Shown here in pieces: positions 24,181 through 36,785 of a DNA stretch of 64,000 bases. The stretch covers positions 31,513,848 to 31,577,847 of the forward strand of contig NC_079512.1 of assembly GCF_000801105.2 (NCBI RefSeq). Direction: 5' to 3'. Position 1 is the first letter of the stretch. Every line of letters starts with the position of its first letter. The notes beneath the pieces are model-generated. The model had not been told where the DNA came from and searched no databases. It was given only the letters and a program-made list of their open reading frames with translations. This stretch comes from Raphanus sativus (lineage: Eukaryota > Streptophyta > Magnoliopsida > Brassicales > Brassicaceae). The position numbers and the translations under genes were made by a program.

Positions 24181-24690
24181 TTTATTATCATAACTGGTAC
24201 CGGTCGAGAAGAGACTCTCGTAGCCTTGTTAGAAACGTTATCTCCATGTAAAGAGCTCTAAGTGTCAACAGAAAAATAATTCTTCACTTCTAATATCCAA
24301 TCGACTCGTTAGAGATTCCTTCTGATTTTCGGTCAATATATAGATTCAGTAAAAAATAGCAAACATCTCGAGTAGATAGGCAGATTGGCAAACAACGTTT
24401 TGAAAAAAGTGTTTCAAGTAACAGAGGCAACAAGCAACGTTGAACAAGCTCAACTTACGGAGAAAAAGGAGATGATTCTTGTTCCAATAAAGTAGAAAGA
24501 GGAGCATGACTAACAAAACTATGTACTCTAGAACTTAATAAAAGGGGCCTCCCGATACTTCTCTCCTTATTCAAGCTCATTTCACAGTCCATCATGTCTC
24601 ACTGTCTAGTATCTTCTTCCCTGTGGAAACAGAAATGACCACCTCAGCAACAACTATGTGGAAAATGGAAAATGCAAGATTCATTTAAGG

Positions 24691-26404
24691 TCAAGCACTT
24701 ACTTGGTCAGGTCCCGGTTGGCCTGCTGGATTATTGTTGTTCCAGTCTCCAGCTGCATTCCTCTGATCTCCCTGTGGAAATGTTTGATTCTGCTCTTGTC
24801 CAGGTCCACCATACCCCTGACCAAATCCGGGATTTGGAACTCCAGCTCCAGGTGCAGGACCATAGTTTCCATTCCCCTGTGGACCGTAATTCCTAGGCCC
24901 TCCTTGGTTGTAACCTCCTTGTGGCCCTTGGTTATAGTTCCCAGGTCCGCCTTGTCCGTAACCACCTGGTGGCCCTTGGTACGGAGGCACAGGAGATCCC
25001 TGGCCTTGATTGTATCCCGGCTGGTACGGAGGTGGTGGTGGAGACCTTGGAGGGCCTTGGTTGTAACCTCCCTGAAATGGTGGAGGAGCTTGTCCTGGAG
25101 GACCGTAGCCCTGCTGAGGACCACCATATCCACCTCCACCACCACCACCTTGCCTTGGTGGTTGCTGACCAAACTGTGGGTTTCTCTGGAAGTTTTGAGG
25201 ACCGCCTTGACGGTCAGGTCTTTGATTGAACTTATCACGGGGTTGTCTTCTGTTAAACTGATATGGTGATGGCCTGTGTGTGATCACCCCGTTCTCATAC
25301 TTATCTCCTGAATAAAAACAAGAAAACATAAATAGTTTTTTTTGGGGGGAGTTTTAAAAGAGACAATCTCTATGTATAATCCAAAATGAGTTGAATTTTG
25401 AAGAAACCAAAGCTCACTCACCTCCATACTCCTTGTTCTGAGGATCGATGTAGGAATCTGGCAAAATAAACACCACTCCAGGTAAATCTGTACACAACAC
25501 CGAACAAATGAGAACCCTATTAAAACTAAAACAGCTTATTCAAAAGGAAACTAAAATCAAGGTACATAAAGCCATATATACCCTTGAACTTCTCTGATTC
25601 TTCCTCAGTCATGATCGCTTGAAACCCTTGGTAAGTTGTTGTGCTACAAGCATATATCTTCTTCTTGGCCTCTTCCAAGCTGACACAACCAGACAAAAAA
25701 GTCAATATAAACGACAAAAGAAGATGCACAAAAAAAAAAGCAAAGCTTCAGACCAATGTATCTCCCTCTCTCACTCTTGTCTTAGTTTCTAACTAAAGCA
25801 TCAGTCAACACAAAACAAAACTTATGACTATCTAACAAACAGCAGAGACAAACCCATCCAAATGTTATTCCATACACACAAAACTGAAGCAAAGCTTCAG
25901 ACCAAAGTATCTCACTCTTGTCTTAGGCTCAGACCAATGAATCTCATAACTGTCTTAATTTCTAAAACTAAAACATCAGTTAGTCGAACAAAACAGCAGA
26001 GACAAACACATCAAATGTTATTCCTTAACGAACCTGATACCAAGCCCTGCGGCGCAAGTCTTCTCGTAGGTAGAGACCATTTCCTCAGGGGACAAAGGAT
26101 TGTCCTTGGGGAAATCCATGGTGATGAGCCAGTGATTGTAATCACAACCTTCGAACAGCACAGTGTTCTCCGTGATCTCATCTCCTTCTTTGTAAAGCTT
26201 GTACTGCCTCGTCGAGAACAGCCTCACCGGAGCTCGAGTCGCTTCAGTGAAACGCCCTAAAACGGATCTCTGTAGCACCTTCGACCCAGATGGGGTAATG
26301 GCGGGTGGAGCAACGGAAGAAGCAGGAGAGAGTGAGATTGATCGGTTAATAAATGAAGTGGTCGTGAGTAGAGCTCGTCGGAGACGGTGAGAGTACATAG
26401 CCAT
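24691..26404 (-). CDS. MORF1: MORF1/RIP8-type organelle RNA editing factor
   Basis: Four exons on the minus strand, 26404-26034, 25679-25582, 25487-25422 and 25307-24691, join in frame to 383 residues. The N-terminus is rich in R, S and T with few acids ([18 protein letters not shown]), a mitochondrial presequence. The MORF box follows: [53 protein letters not shown], then [15 protein letters not shown] and [12 protein letters not shown]. The C-terminal 190 residues are a glycine/proline/glutamine-rich repeat ([16 protein letters not shown] units) of low complexity. MORF proteins bind PPR editing factors and are needed for C-to-U editing; MORF1 (At4g20020) acts in mitochondria. The last codons (VSA, stop) come from reading a GTAAGT, so a small final exon may replace them. 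Confidence 0.93.
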
Positions 26405-26743
26405 CGCTGCTGATGAGTCTCTTCAGAATTGTCTGGAGAGTTGGACGAAATTAGGGCTTTTGTGTGAGGGTTTTACAATGAGTCGTGAATAAATAGTAAT
26501 TACCTTTAGGACCCTCATATTTTTAATTTGTTTTAAATTGTTAAGATGAGCTCTAATGTATCAGTTACACCCCCATGTTTTCGCCCAAGTAGAAACGTCA
26601 TTGGCCCAATAACTTAGGTGTTAATGGGCTTAAAGCGCGGATCGAAAGAACTAATGAACGCCGTCGTTTTGAAAGATGTTAAAACATATCTTCATAACTG
26701 TTTCTTCTCTGTCTCTCTCTCCGACGGACAGCCGTGAGAAACC
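26405..26743. promoter_or_regulatory. Short bidirectional promoter between MORF1 and the RRM gene
   Basis: The two start codons are 339 bp apart and point in opposite directions, so both promoters and leaders share this stretch. It contains GGCCCAATAA and aatGGGCTT (26,603-26,631), the GGCCCA/TGGGCT telo-box-associated site II-type motifs common upstream of plant organelle-protein genes. The regulatory reading is an inference from motif and spacing. Confidence 0.5.
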
Positions 26744-27666
26744 ATGTGGTCGGCGACGCTCGCTTTCCCTTCCTTTGTGGCTTCATCAACTTCTCTATCA
26801 AGCTACACAAAACCGAGACTTCCTAAGATTCAAGCTTCTCTATCGAATTACCCTCTCGCGAGCAAAATCATGGTCAGAAGTAAAGTTTCTGCCTTTTCAC
26901 TATTATCTGGACTACCCTTTAGTTAAGATTATATATCTTCTTCTCTCTGATGATTTGATTCTGTTTTAATGGTTAATGGAAGGATTCCGAGTCAGGATTG
27001 GCTGTAACATATATTAGTGTCTGGAGGTTTTAGAACTCTGTTCTCGTGGTGAAACATAACAATCATCGTGAAATTGAAGTTCGATTTGGTGATTTATTGT
27101 CTTTAAATCTGCAGACTTACCGTTTTCTATAAGTGAAGACTTTCTGCAGAAGGAGTTTTCAGCTTTCGGCGAGATAGCTGAAGGTGTGTGTGTTTGCATA
27201 TTTATTCCGTCTCTCGCTCTGCTCAAAATCCAACATTGGGTTTAAGATCAGCTATTTAAACTGTAGGTAGTTGATATATAACAACTTTTCACTCTTTGTG
27301 TCTTTTGTCTTTCAAAAAACAGTTAAGCTTGTCAAAGATGAGTCAATGAAGAGATCAAAAGGTTATGCCTTCATTCAATACATGTCTCAAGATGATGCCT
27401 TTCTAGCCATAGAGACCATGGACCGTAGGGTATAAAAGCTTAATCTAAATTGGATTTAAGCATGTTTAAATTTTTGTGTATTAGAAATTAACCAAAATGT
27501 TTCTGTCATGTTTTAGATGTACAATGGGAGGATGATTTATATAGACATTGCTAAACCAGGGAAGCGTGATTTCCAACAACAGCCGAGGACTTCTGGTCCC
27601 CCTGAGAATCAGCTCCACGTGCCAGAAGAACCGGCCAGTAACGAGGTCGCTGATTGCTGGTATTAA
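26744..27666 (+). CDS. Single-RRM RNA-binding protein, probably organelle-targeted (At4g20030-like)
   Basis: Four exons, 26744-26879, 27115-27183, 27323-27429 and 27517-27666, join to 153 residues. The N-terminal 40 residues are rich in S, T, A with K/R and no acids (ATLAFPSFVASSTSLSS...), a transit peptide. One RRM follows: RNP2 is IMVRNLP (about residues 42-48) and RNP1 is SKGYAFIQY (about 82-90), ending YNGRMIYIDIAKPG. The tail is short and ends DCWY. Such short RRM proteins act in chloroplast or mitochondrial RNA metabolism. Being divergent from MORF1, an organelle RNA editing factor, hints at co-expression but does not prove it. Confidence 0.87.
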
Positions 27667-27736
27667 TTGTTTAGGACCATTGTTATGTCAAATCTCGTCA
27701 CAATGATCAATATAAACAAAAATGTTGTTTTTTTTA

Positions 27737-29341
27737 CTACTGATAAACAATCACCGACACGGTTCCAGTTACAGCTCTATCAGTTTCCACAACTACCACA
27801 TTGTTTGAAACATTAGTCACAGCACTCGCAGGTATCTCTCCTGATTGAACCAAAAACGAATGCTGGTAATGGTTTATCCGGTTAGGGAAAACCAAAACAG
27901 ATGCAAAGTCTGCGACCCATCTCGTCCCATTAGATGAAACCTTCGCCTTCCCTGTTGTTGATCTCAACGTCATCCCTTCCACATTGTTCTGATCGATCAC
28001 AACTTGCTCAACCTCATCAAACTCTCCTTCTATCTTAACGATCGGGAAGCTGTGTTTAGGATCGCCACTGAACATGTTGTTGACGATGTTCACACCGTGA
28101 ATCTTCTTCCCATGCACCGATCTCAACACGATGTTCGCATCCCCCAAGAAGAGAGCGTTCGTGACGTGAACGTGAACAGGGTCTTCGATGACTATCCCCG
28201 TGTAGTCGAGGTAGCAATTATCTATCCTCGTTAAATGAGACTTCACTAAGATACCAATCCCGCCAAACCACGTAGCTTTGTTGTAGCAATGCACGCCCGT
28301 GACCATATTCGCCTGTCCGTTCAACAAGATACCGATCCCAGCAGAGAAGATCACTACGTCGGTGATGGCGTTGTCATTGCTAGAGATATCGATACCTGTC
28401 CCGGAGAACTCTCTTTCCTGTCTGTCTCCCCCTACGGTCGAGTGCTGTCCCAGGAAGGTGTTGGAGATGTATGTCTCGTGACCTCCCTGGACTTTGATCC
28501 CGTGCGTTGTGAAATGGAGGAAGTAGCAATCTGTTATACGGATGCGAGCTGAGTTTACCACCGCGAGGCCCCCACCTCTGAAGCTTGAGTCGAACAGAAC
28601 GTCTTTGAAGGTCACATCCTCAAACAAGATCCCTGAGTTTGCTGCTAAGAGTTCTACCAAATGTCGATCACCGGGAAACACTTCTGATGCACGGAATGTC
28701 CCTCCTTTTACCTTTATTACACTCAAAAAACATAAGTAAAAGATTTAAACTTAATAGTAATAAAATAAAAAACATTTGAATTTTTGATGGAAGTTTTATA
28801 AGTAAAGACTCTAAAAGGACTCTAACCAGGAGGTTTCCGCCACCGGAGGAAGGGAACCGGAGAGGTTTTCCGATCTTGTAACTGCCACCTTGGAGATCAA
28901 TAACAACACCTCCTAGATCAGCGACACGTGGCAGCATGTGAAGCTCGATGTGTAACTGAAAAGCATCGGTTAAAGCTTCAAGTATTGCGTCGCTGCTGTC
29001 TTGTCCACCTGTTGGGTCAGCTCCGTAGCTTATTGGGTATATCACTCTCCCCACCTGCACCAAAACCAAACCAAACCCCCACACGCTCACAATTTACACA
29101 CGTGTGCACATATAAATATGTACATAGTGAAAATGTGTGAGATGATTACCATTTTGGGAAATGGAGATGAAGGGGAAGACAATGGTGGTGGGAGAGAGGG
29201 AGCGGTTGCGAGTCTTTCGTGGATCTTGTCTTGGATTTCAAGAAGCTTTGTCATGTCTCTTCTTAAGGATAGTGTCTCATCTAACTGAACTGAAACAATG
29301 ATGAGAAACAGTAACAGGCAAACAAAGCATTGGAGTCTCAT
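27737..29341 (-). CDS. Pectin-lyase-fold polygalacturonase-like protein (At4g20040-like), secreted
   Basis: Three exons on the minus strand, 29341-29150, 29054-28827 and 28711-27737, join in phase 0 to 464 residues. The start at 29341 (MRLQCFVCLLLFLIIVSV) was chosen over upstream in-frame ATGs because it gives a clean signal peptide. VIYPISYGADPTGGQDSSDAI is the typical opening of the parallel beta-helix domain, followed by GGVVIDLQGGSYKIGKPLRFPS and many beta-helix turns (DCYFLHFTTHGIKVQGG, TGIDISSNDNAITDVVIFSAGIGI). It is paralogous to the next gene, QRT3, with equal first exon length (192 nt) and the same intron positions. The classical GH28 NTD/DD/GHG/RIK motif set is not obvious, so catalytic activity on pectin is inferred only from the family. 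Confidence 0.9.
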
Positions 29342-31027
29342 CTGGTTCGTCTTGTGAGAGAAAGAGAGAGAGAGACAATTAAAGAGAGAGAATAGGAGGA
29401 ATGATTTATAATAAGAAGAGTGCAGACGCTGATATGAGCGTGTCAGTGTATTAAAGGTCATTGTTTCTGTTGTTAATTTTTGCTTTATTATTCCAATGAC
29501 CGACTCGAATTCCAATTTATTAAACGGAAAGCTTTTAGGTGTTTTTTGCTTTATTCATAAGGAAATGCAAAAGACTAAAAAAAAAGATCAAAGCATGCTG
29601 TTGGTAGACAGCTGAAGTTCATAAAGTTTAAGAGTTGTTTGATGACTGGCTGATATCAAAATGATTTTGTGAGTTTATAATTTGCTTTCTTAATTTATGT
29701 TTTATCTTCTATCAGTCTATATAATGACAAAATATGTCATTTTAAGGTTTTATCTTTAACTTAATCAATTTTTTAATTTATACTTATGGTTTTGCAATTT
29801 TTTAAGCATACTCATATTCTGCTAATTTCTATAGTATTAATGCTTTCTGAGAAAATAAATCATTCATATTAGACTTCGCATCTTATACTTTATTCGTCAT
29901 AAAGTTTGCTTTCTTCCAAATTATTCATCACTTGTAAGAAAACCAATACTTTTATTTTCACTTAATTTTTTTGTTTATTAAGTATTTAACCTTTTTTAAT
30001 GCAAGGTTTTCACACACATTAAAAAGTAAACATGTACTTTTATCTTAATTGTATTTTAATCAATTTAATATTATCTGTTTTTGATAAAGTTGTACCATTT
30101 ACATTTTTAATTATGTTTTTGTTTTAAATATGAATTAATTGAAGTTTAAAGTTTTAAAGATCTTTAACAAAACAAGAAAACAAGATAAAATCAATGTTTC
30201 AACTCCATATAAAAGAGTACAGAAGATTTCAAGTAATTACTGAAAATGGAGTTGGGTTTGGGAATATAAATTAATTTTATGGAGAAGACCTATATTTATA
30301 CAGTTGATGCAGAGCCTCGAAGTCTCCTCTAGAGATCTTTCTTCTTTTGTCGCAGACATCATAGACACCGAAGGGCATCTCCAACCTAACTCTATTTTTA
30401 ACTCCAAAATGGAATAAAAGTGATTATGGAGTAACATATGCTCCAACCCAACTACATATCTCACTCTATTTTGAAGTTTACTCCATAAATGAAGTAATCT
30501 ATTTTTTGTTTGTTCATGACTCCATTATGGAGTGAAAAATGGAGTAGGATTGGAACAATTTTACTCCATATTTACTTTTACTCTATTTTAGAGAAAAAAA
30601 TGGAGTTTTACATTGGAGATGATCTAACTCTATACGGTTGCTTTATTTGATTCTATGTTGTAAAGCATAATAGGCCGTTTGGTTATCCGTCAAAAACTAA
30701 TTTTGGAGGTTATAGAGAAGTTCATTAGTCACTGCTTTGGTCAGAAAGAAAAGAAAAAGAAAAAAAGAAAGTTCATTAGTCATTGTATTGAATTTCATAT
30801 CAGAGAGACTAGTAAATGTCTTGACAAAGGAAAATAAGTAAGTGAATGTCTGCCAACAACTCTTCAACTGCAATCACAATTTTCTAAATATCTTATTTAC
30901 TGATAGTAAAAATATAATTTCTCCTGTTAGGAAAAATTACAAAAAATACCAGAAACCACCACCGACTGTAGTTTTTATGATCATTAAATCATTATTAGGG
31001 TAAAAACATGAGTCATGACAGTCAAAC
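29342..31027. other. Intergenic region between the two polygalacturonase-like genes
   Basis: Contains the promoter of the At4g20040-like gene with GA-rich leader (agagagag near 29,362), AT-rich DNA and one MITE-like element at about 30,373-30,622, listed separately. No gene seen. Confidence 0.4.
30373..30622. mobile_element. MITE-like element with CATCTCCAA terminal inverted repeats
   Basis: Starts gggcatctccaacctaactc and ends cattggagatgatc, so CATCTCCAA and TTGGAGATG form terminal inverted repeats. The inside is made of short ACTCCA/TGGAGT and ACTCTATTTT words. This is a common dispersed repeat of Brassicaceae genomes. It has no coding capacity, and no target duplication could be fixed with confidence. 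Confidence 0.6.
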
Positions 31028-33148
31028 TCATTGATCCACCGTTACATAAACTTGTGCAGTAACAGGTGCGTTTGTCTGAACCACCACTCGATTATCCGAG
31101 ACGTTCCTTACCGCGTGAACAGGAAATGCGCCATCTTCACGTGCTACGAGCGTGTACTGAACGTGCTTGATTAAATTCGGGAACAACAAAACCGGGTTAA
31201 AGTCAACGGTCCAAGACGTTCCGTTTCCATCGACCGATGCTTTAGCAACCGTCGATCTCATTGCCATCCCGTTCACATTGTTCCGGTCAACCACCACCTG
31301 GTCAACATTATCAAACGCTTTATTCGTCTGATCCAATTGCACAATCTGGACTCCATTACCCGACCCGGAAAACATGTTGTCAACAATATTAACCCCACGA
31401 ACCACACCGTTTATTGACTTCAACAAAATAAACGCATCTCCTAAGAAAAACGTCCCGGTAATCTGCAGCTGAACAGGGTCTTCCGCAACGATACCGGTAT
31501 AATCCAAGTAGGAATTCACAATCCGGTTCTGAGTTAAACCGGGTAATTTCAAATAAATCCCGGTTCCACCAAAACCGGTTGCTTTGTTATAACAATGCAC
31601 ACCAGACAAAAGGTTCGCCTGTCCTGATATCATTACCCCAATCCCGGCTGAGAATATAACGGTGTCCGTGACGGCATTATCGTTACCCACCAAGTTCACG
31701 GCGGTGCCGGAGAAGTTCCTCTCTCCTTTGTCTCCACCGGCGGTTATGTGTTGACCGAGAAAAGAGTTTCGAATATAAGTCTCGTGTCCTTTTTGGACAA
31801 GAATCCCGTTCGTGTCTCCAAACCGTGTGATGTAACAGTTGTCTATGCTTGTCCGGAGAGAATTGATGACGGCGATTGCTCCGCCGCGATAGTTGCAGTC
31901 GATGAGAAGATCTCTGAGAGTTATGTATTCGAAAATGTACTGTAACTTTGACGATTCGTCGTTGAGTTCGATTAAGTACTTGTCGACTGGAAAATCATCT
32001 GATGCCCTTAATGTCCCTCCGCTAATCTGACGTGTTACACAAGTCAATATAAGAAAACATTAATATTAATTCATTTCAAAATATAACAAAATGAAATACG
32101 TCCAAAGAAACAGCAAGACTACTTCAGGGATTTTTTAATTTAAATAAAAAAATATGTGAAAATATGAAGTTTAAAAAGTTGGAGCTTTGAATTTTTTTTT
32201 GTATTTTAATTCAGAGTAATACTGTAAAAGGAAGTAAATCTGATAAAACTTAATTTCAACCAGAAAGAAAACTTTCTTGTTGGGAAATCATAAAAAGGTC
32301 ACAAGGTCATAGAGAGAAACATGCATAAAAAGAAAAGAATCATTCCATTCTCGTGAAAGAAAATTAATGATCATCTACTTAATTTTCGTTTGGTAACCAA
32401 ACGCAAGAGCATCTTTAATCAAGTTTACGTTCAAACTAAGATTCTCCTGAGAATTGCATGCTTTAAAGTATTTATCTAACGTGTGGATGCAGTGTCATAT
32501 CACGTCGCATAGATGGGCCATGAAGACATATATTTATATGAACATGCTTTGTTCATGTCTCTATGCATACGTACGGAAGAAATCTAACTCTATTTCTAAA
32601 CTTGCATTTAATAAGAGATACTTACGAGGACGTTTCCGGCACCGGCTGAAGGAAACCGGAGAGGACGGCTGATTAAGTAGCTTCCACCTTGAAGATCAAT
32701 TCTTGCTCCACCAAGATCATTTATACCTTCCATCAATACTCCATGATCTGGACCATCAAACGCATCTTCCATAGCTTTCAATATCGCATTCGTGCTATCC
32801 GCTTTCCCTGTTGGATCGGCCCCATATGATATCACTTGATACACACGTGGACCGGGTACTGCCTACACCATACATGCATCACATATCATATGTAAACCCA
32901 AAAAAACGCAATGACAAAACCTTTTGAACAAACAGATAAAAGATGTTGTATAATACCTGAGGAGGGGTAGGAGGAGGAGATACCAAACCGGGTAGATTTC
33001 GACGAACCAAAGATGCCTTAACGGCTTGCAGTTCTGCCATATGCCGTTCATGAAGGGAGTCTTTACCGGCGAAGACTACTTGAGTTACCATTAGAGTCAT
33101 GATCGCTAACAAAACCGGCACGGCCACTTGAGTTTTCCTTGTCTCCAT
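31028..33148 (-). CDS. QRT3: QUARTET3 polygalacturonase-like protein, pollen tetrad separation
   Basis: Three exons on the minus strand, 33148-32957, 32862-32626 and 32026-31028, all phase 0, give 475 residues. A signal peptide (VPVLLAIMTLMVTQVVFAG) is followed by PPPTPPQ, then YQVISYGADPTGKADSTNAI opening the pectin-lyase fold, and GGTLRASDDFPVDKYLIEL with later beta-helix coils (NCYITRFGDTNGILVQ, GTAVNLVGNDNAVTDTVIFS). Arabidopsis QRT3 (At4g20050, 481 residues) is secreted by the tapetum and breaks pectin in the wall around pollen tetrads so that grains separate. Length and position agree. All reading frames are open, so it should be functional. It lies downstream of its paralogue, both on the minus strand. 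Confidence 0.93.
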
Positions 33149-35145
33149 CGTTTCCTCCTATAATAATCCAATGAGCCAACAATAAGAGACTGGCTGAAGG
33201 TAATGGCGTTGCGAGACATTTATATATATGTATGTTGTTAACACATGTAAAGAGAAGGGCTTAACTAAGGTTACCGATGAAACATTATACAAAACTTTTG
33301 TCTTTTCTATAGGGAGTCACACATTTTGCACCCTTTTATTTTGATCTCCTTTTCATAATCACGAAATGTTCTAGACCTTAGAACCTTCTAAACGCTAAAT
33401 TTTATGATATCGACTTACCGATAAACCAGCCGTCTTTGATGTAATCTTTGTAATATTTTTATGTGATTTGATTCTTTTAAATAGAGAGAAGTAAGAGATA
33501 GATATGCTAGTTAGTTTGCGAAAAATAGAAGAAGGTCATCAAAAAGTGCATAAGGTATAAATTCATGCTTTACGAGATTATATTTTTTAAATGTAAAGGG
33601 TAAACCAAGTCATGTGGTTTTGGTTGGAGAGGTTTGAGTGGTGGATAGGTTTTTGGTAGAGTCTGTCCCTTTTCTTTGGATTTTTCTTCCAACTGAAGAT
33701 ATAAATTATATTCAGTCCCTCTGTCCTTTTCTCAACTCTCTACTATTTGAAAATTATTGTCTGAAAATGGTATAAAGTCAAAACAAAATCTAATGACGAT
33801 TGAGAAAAAGGATTATGTTAAATATCATAATGTGTTCTTTAAACTTATTTTTATCATATCTAATGATTTTTATGAACTAGGGGGGATGAAACCAGATATT
33901 TTGTGTTTGGTCATCTGCATTTACATCTTCTTTATGACGAAAAAGATATTAAAATGTAAATTGTTTTAGATTATAACATTCGCATATGAAGAAAACATTA
34001 TATCCTCTAATAAAGTATCATAAATTTGGTTGTAACATAAAAAAAATGAAAATCAGTAAACGTTACCTCAATCTAATTGATCTCGATTATGACTTTCTCT
34101 ATTGTTCAAATCCCAAATAATGTCTCCGGATTCCGGTGGGATTGTATCTGAGACCTGAGGATGTGAAACAAGAACCGAACAAATATTAATAATGTATTTT
34201 CTATTACTACATAAGCAATCATATATAAGGATATTGCAAATAAGATGCAAGAATGAAAAGATCAACGCTATTTTTTTTAAGAAGGCTTAGATTAACACTT
34301 TTAGTTTCAGTAAAGGTTAAAAAAATAAAATAACATTTGTATATAGTAAATTTATTATTCAAAAAGAAAAAGAGATATCTCTGTTAAAGACTGAAAAAGG
34401 CTTCATACAAAATAAAAAATAAAAAACAGAGAAAGATGCATCAAAGAACTCCAATGACATTGACATGTACAGGATTATAGTCACCAGAAATATGAACTTG
34501 GCCTTTCCCTTTATTCTCATAGCAAAATTGAAAGTTTAGTCTAGAGTCATGTTAGGTGGTAAAACAATTAGGTCCCCAAAATTTACCTATTTATATGTAT
34601 CTAAAGGTTAATTAAATAGTCAATTTGCAATCAAAACATAAGAAAATGGATGCAAAGTAAGTAGGTTACACATAGTTAATTAATTGCAAACCTAAACTCA
34701 ACGGTGATGACATACTATAACGTTTCCTTCCGTATTACATTTCTTTTAGCTTGTTACAACTTAACATTGAGCTAATTAGTATTCGAAAAAGAACATTATT
34801 GAGGCTGATGTTTTGTCATAAGCATTTAAAAGTGGAACTCACAATTTAATAGGCACTGTGTCTCCCAACTAATAATTTTCACCACAGTAGAAAGAACATA
34901 ATCACATATTGGTCGTACCAGGGAAACAAAACAAATGGCAAATAATGTAGCCCTGATCAATCTATCGGATTCAGATCTATTTTAATATTTATTTCTGGAC
35001 TCAAATCTAAATTGTAGATTTTATGTTTATAGAAAAAAACCTCAAAATCAAACAAAACAATGCTTAATGATTCAATTGAAGAAGCAATGCTTAATGCGGT
35101 GTGACAACTTACACGAAACTTAATATTTGCTTCTTCCTCTTGTTT
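33149..35145. other. Intergenic region upstream of QRT3, mostly unexplained
   Basis: Holds the QRT3 promoter and AT-rich sequence. Two short coding-like segments on the minus strand (34,068-34,563) are listed separately. Otherwise nothing recognised. Confidence 0.4.
34068..34563 (-). other. Orphan coding-like fragments of unknown origin
   Basis: Two minus-strand stretches read like protein but belong to no recognised gene. At about 34,563-34,469 the frame gives FCYENKGKGQVHISGDYNPV and ends NVIGVL with a TGA. At about 34,157-34,068 an acceptor-like cctcag is followed by VSDTIPPESGDIIWDLNNRE and a stop. They could be relic or captured 3' exons. No upstream exons were identified, so no gene is called. 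Confidence 0.3.
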
Positions 35146-35146
35146 T

Positions 35147-35575
35147 TTGAGTATCCTAAAAAGTTTTCTGTATTGATCTTTAAGTTCAAGACCTTGTCTT
35201 TATACAAGGGTTTCATTCCTAAATTAGATTTACAAGATATATGCTAGAAAGTATCTTAAAAAGTTTTATGTATTGATCTTAAGGTCCAAGACTTTCTATT
35301 TATACAAGGATTTAATTCCTAAACTAGATTTACAAGATATATGCAAATTAATGAAAATATATTCTAAATATAACTAGATATGTTCATATCCAAATACCTT
35401 CCTTCAAGTTGGAGAATGTAGATCTCCAATTCCCAACATAACAAAAAATGCTTCAAAACTTTTCTTCCTAAATGTCTTTGTCAATATATCAACCAGTTGC
35501 ATATTTCTGGAGACATGCTTCGTCGTGATAAAGCCTCTGACTATCTCTTCTCGTATAAATTGACATGCCAACTAA
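35147..35575 (-). mobile_element. Old Copia-type retrotransposon remnant (RNase H end plus LTR)
   Basis: On the minus strand, from about 35,570 down, a frame reads REEIVRGFITTKHVSRNMQL, then VDILTKTF and LGIGDLHSP, the usual C-terminal end of Copia pol (variants of ADILTK and LGM). It is followed by a purine-rich tract (aacttgaaggaagg) and AT-rich LTR-like DNA down to about 35,150. Nothing upstream of the RNase H end remains and there is no second LTR, so this is a truncated relic. Confidence 0.7.
35151..35350. repeat. 100-bp tandem duplication in the old Copia LTR
   Basis: Two imperfect copies begin gtatcctaaaaagtttt at 35151 and gtatcttaaaaagtttt at 35251 and run in parallel through cctaaaYtagatttacaaga and tatatgc. 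They differ at several positions, consistent with an old event. Confidence 0.75.
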
Positions 35576-36493
35576 TTAAGTTTCTCTGATTTTTCTAAGT
35601 AAATGAAATGAAATGAAATTCAATGCATATTTATTCTTTTGAGTAACTTAATTAATTTCTTCTAAATTGGTTTTCATTGACTAAAATGAACTTTTGGTTG
35701 AGTATTTAGAAGTATATTGAAGTGATCTGACTGCAAATTTATAAAATCTGTGGAGACTTCATATTGTTTTAAAGTCTTTAAATGTTATAAATATTGTAGT
35801 GATGTCCATATGGAAAGTCCTAGATATACTTGTTCCCCACTCCAAGTTAAGCTTTGTCTCCAAGCTATTGTATCCTATATAAGGAGATCATTATTCATGG
35901 AATAAGACACACAAATTCCTCTCTTCTCTTCTCTTCTCTTCTTTATTTACAACACGTTATCAGCACGAGACTCTAAACCCTAGCTAAAATCCAGCGACCA
36001 CAAAAACCTTAATTTCAGCCGCAACTTTAAACCGTCATATCTCCCTAACCGTAAGGATCCAGACGGCGAGTAATATATCAAATTGAAGCTCTTGACGAGA
36101 CGAATCCAGCGCCGCAGACCACGCATCAATCCGACTCCAGACGCGCCGTCACCTCCCAGTGCAAGCCGCGCCGTCAAAGATCATCCAAAACCCTAATAGC
36201 CGCCAACTCCTTATCTCTCTTAATTTCGATTTCTATTGTTCTTAGATCTCATACTAATCCAACTTTGAAACTTTCATTGTTGATTATTTAAGGTTTCTAA
36301 AAGAGGAACCAAGGAGAAAAGATCGGCAAAGATTAAGGTAAGATCTCAAGAACCCTAATCTTTACTTGTGGTTCAAGCAATTCGGGTTTCAAACTTCTCT
36401 TCATCTTAAATCCGATTTAAAAATTTTGCGATTTGATTTGGTTGATTTTAGTTCTGTTTATTTTAAAATCAAAACCCTAAACCCTTAATAGTT

Positions 36494-36773
36494 TTACATG
36501 ACTTTAGTTTTGTATGGACAACAAGTGATACCCCTTTAAGGATGACACGCTATATGTCCAAACAAAATTTAAGGTCAATGTTTAACCTAATCCTAAAAAA
36601 ACAGATTTGAATTTTAAACCCTAATCCTTAAAGTTTAAATCTGATTTTAAGAAACCCTAAATCCTAAAATATAAAGCATGTGATTACATGACTTTCGTTT
36701 TGTATGGACAACAAGTGATACCCCTTTAAGGATGACACGCTATATGTCCAAACAAAACATAAGGTTAATGTTT
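36494..36773. repeat. Direct repeats of about 90 bp in the Copia leader
   Basis: The block ttacatgacttWMgttttg, continuing tatggacaacaagtgata and gatgacacgctatatgtcca, occurs at 36494-36583 and 36684-36773, 190 bp apart, with few differences. The unit between them is rich in aaccctaa words. Confidence 0.85.
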
Positions 36774-36785
36774 TCCACATCTTTT

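Noticed and set aside
24658..25269. 203-codon open frame on the + strand opposite MORF1
   Set aside because: It is the complement of the Gly/Pro/Gln-rich repeat of MORF1; low complexity keeps several frames open.
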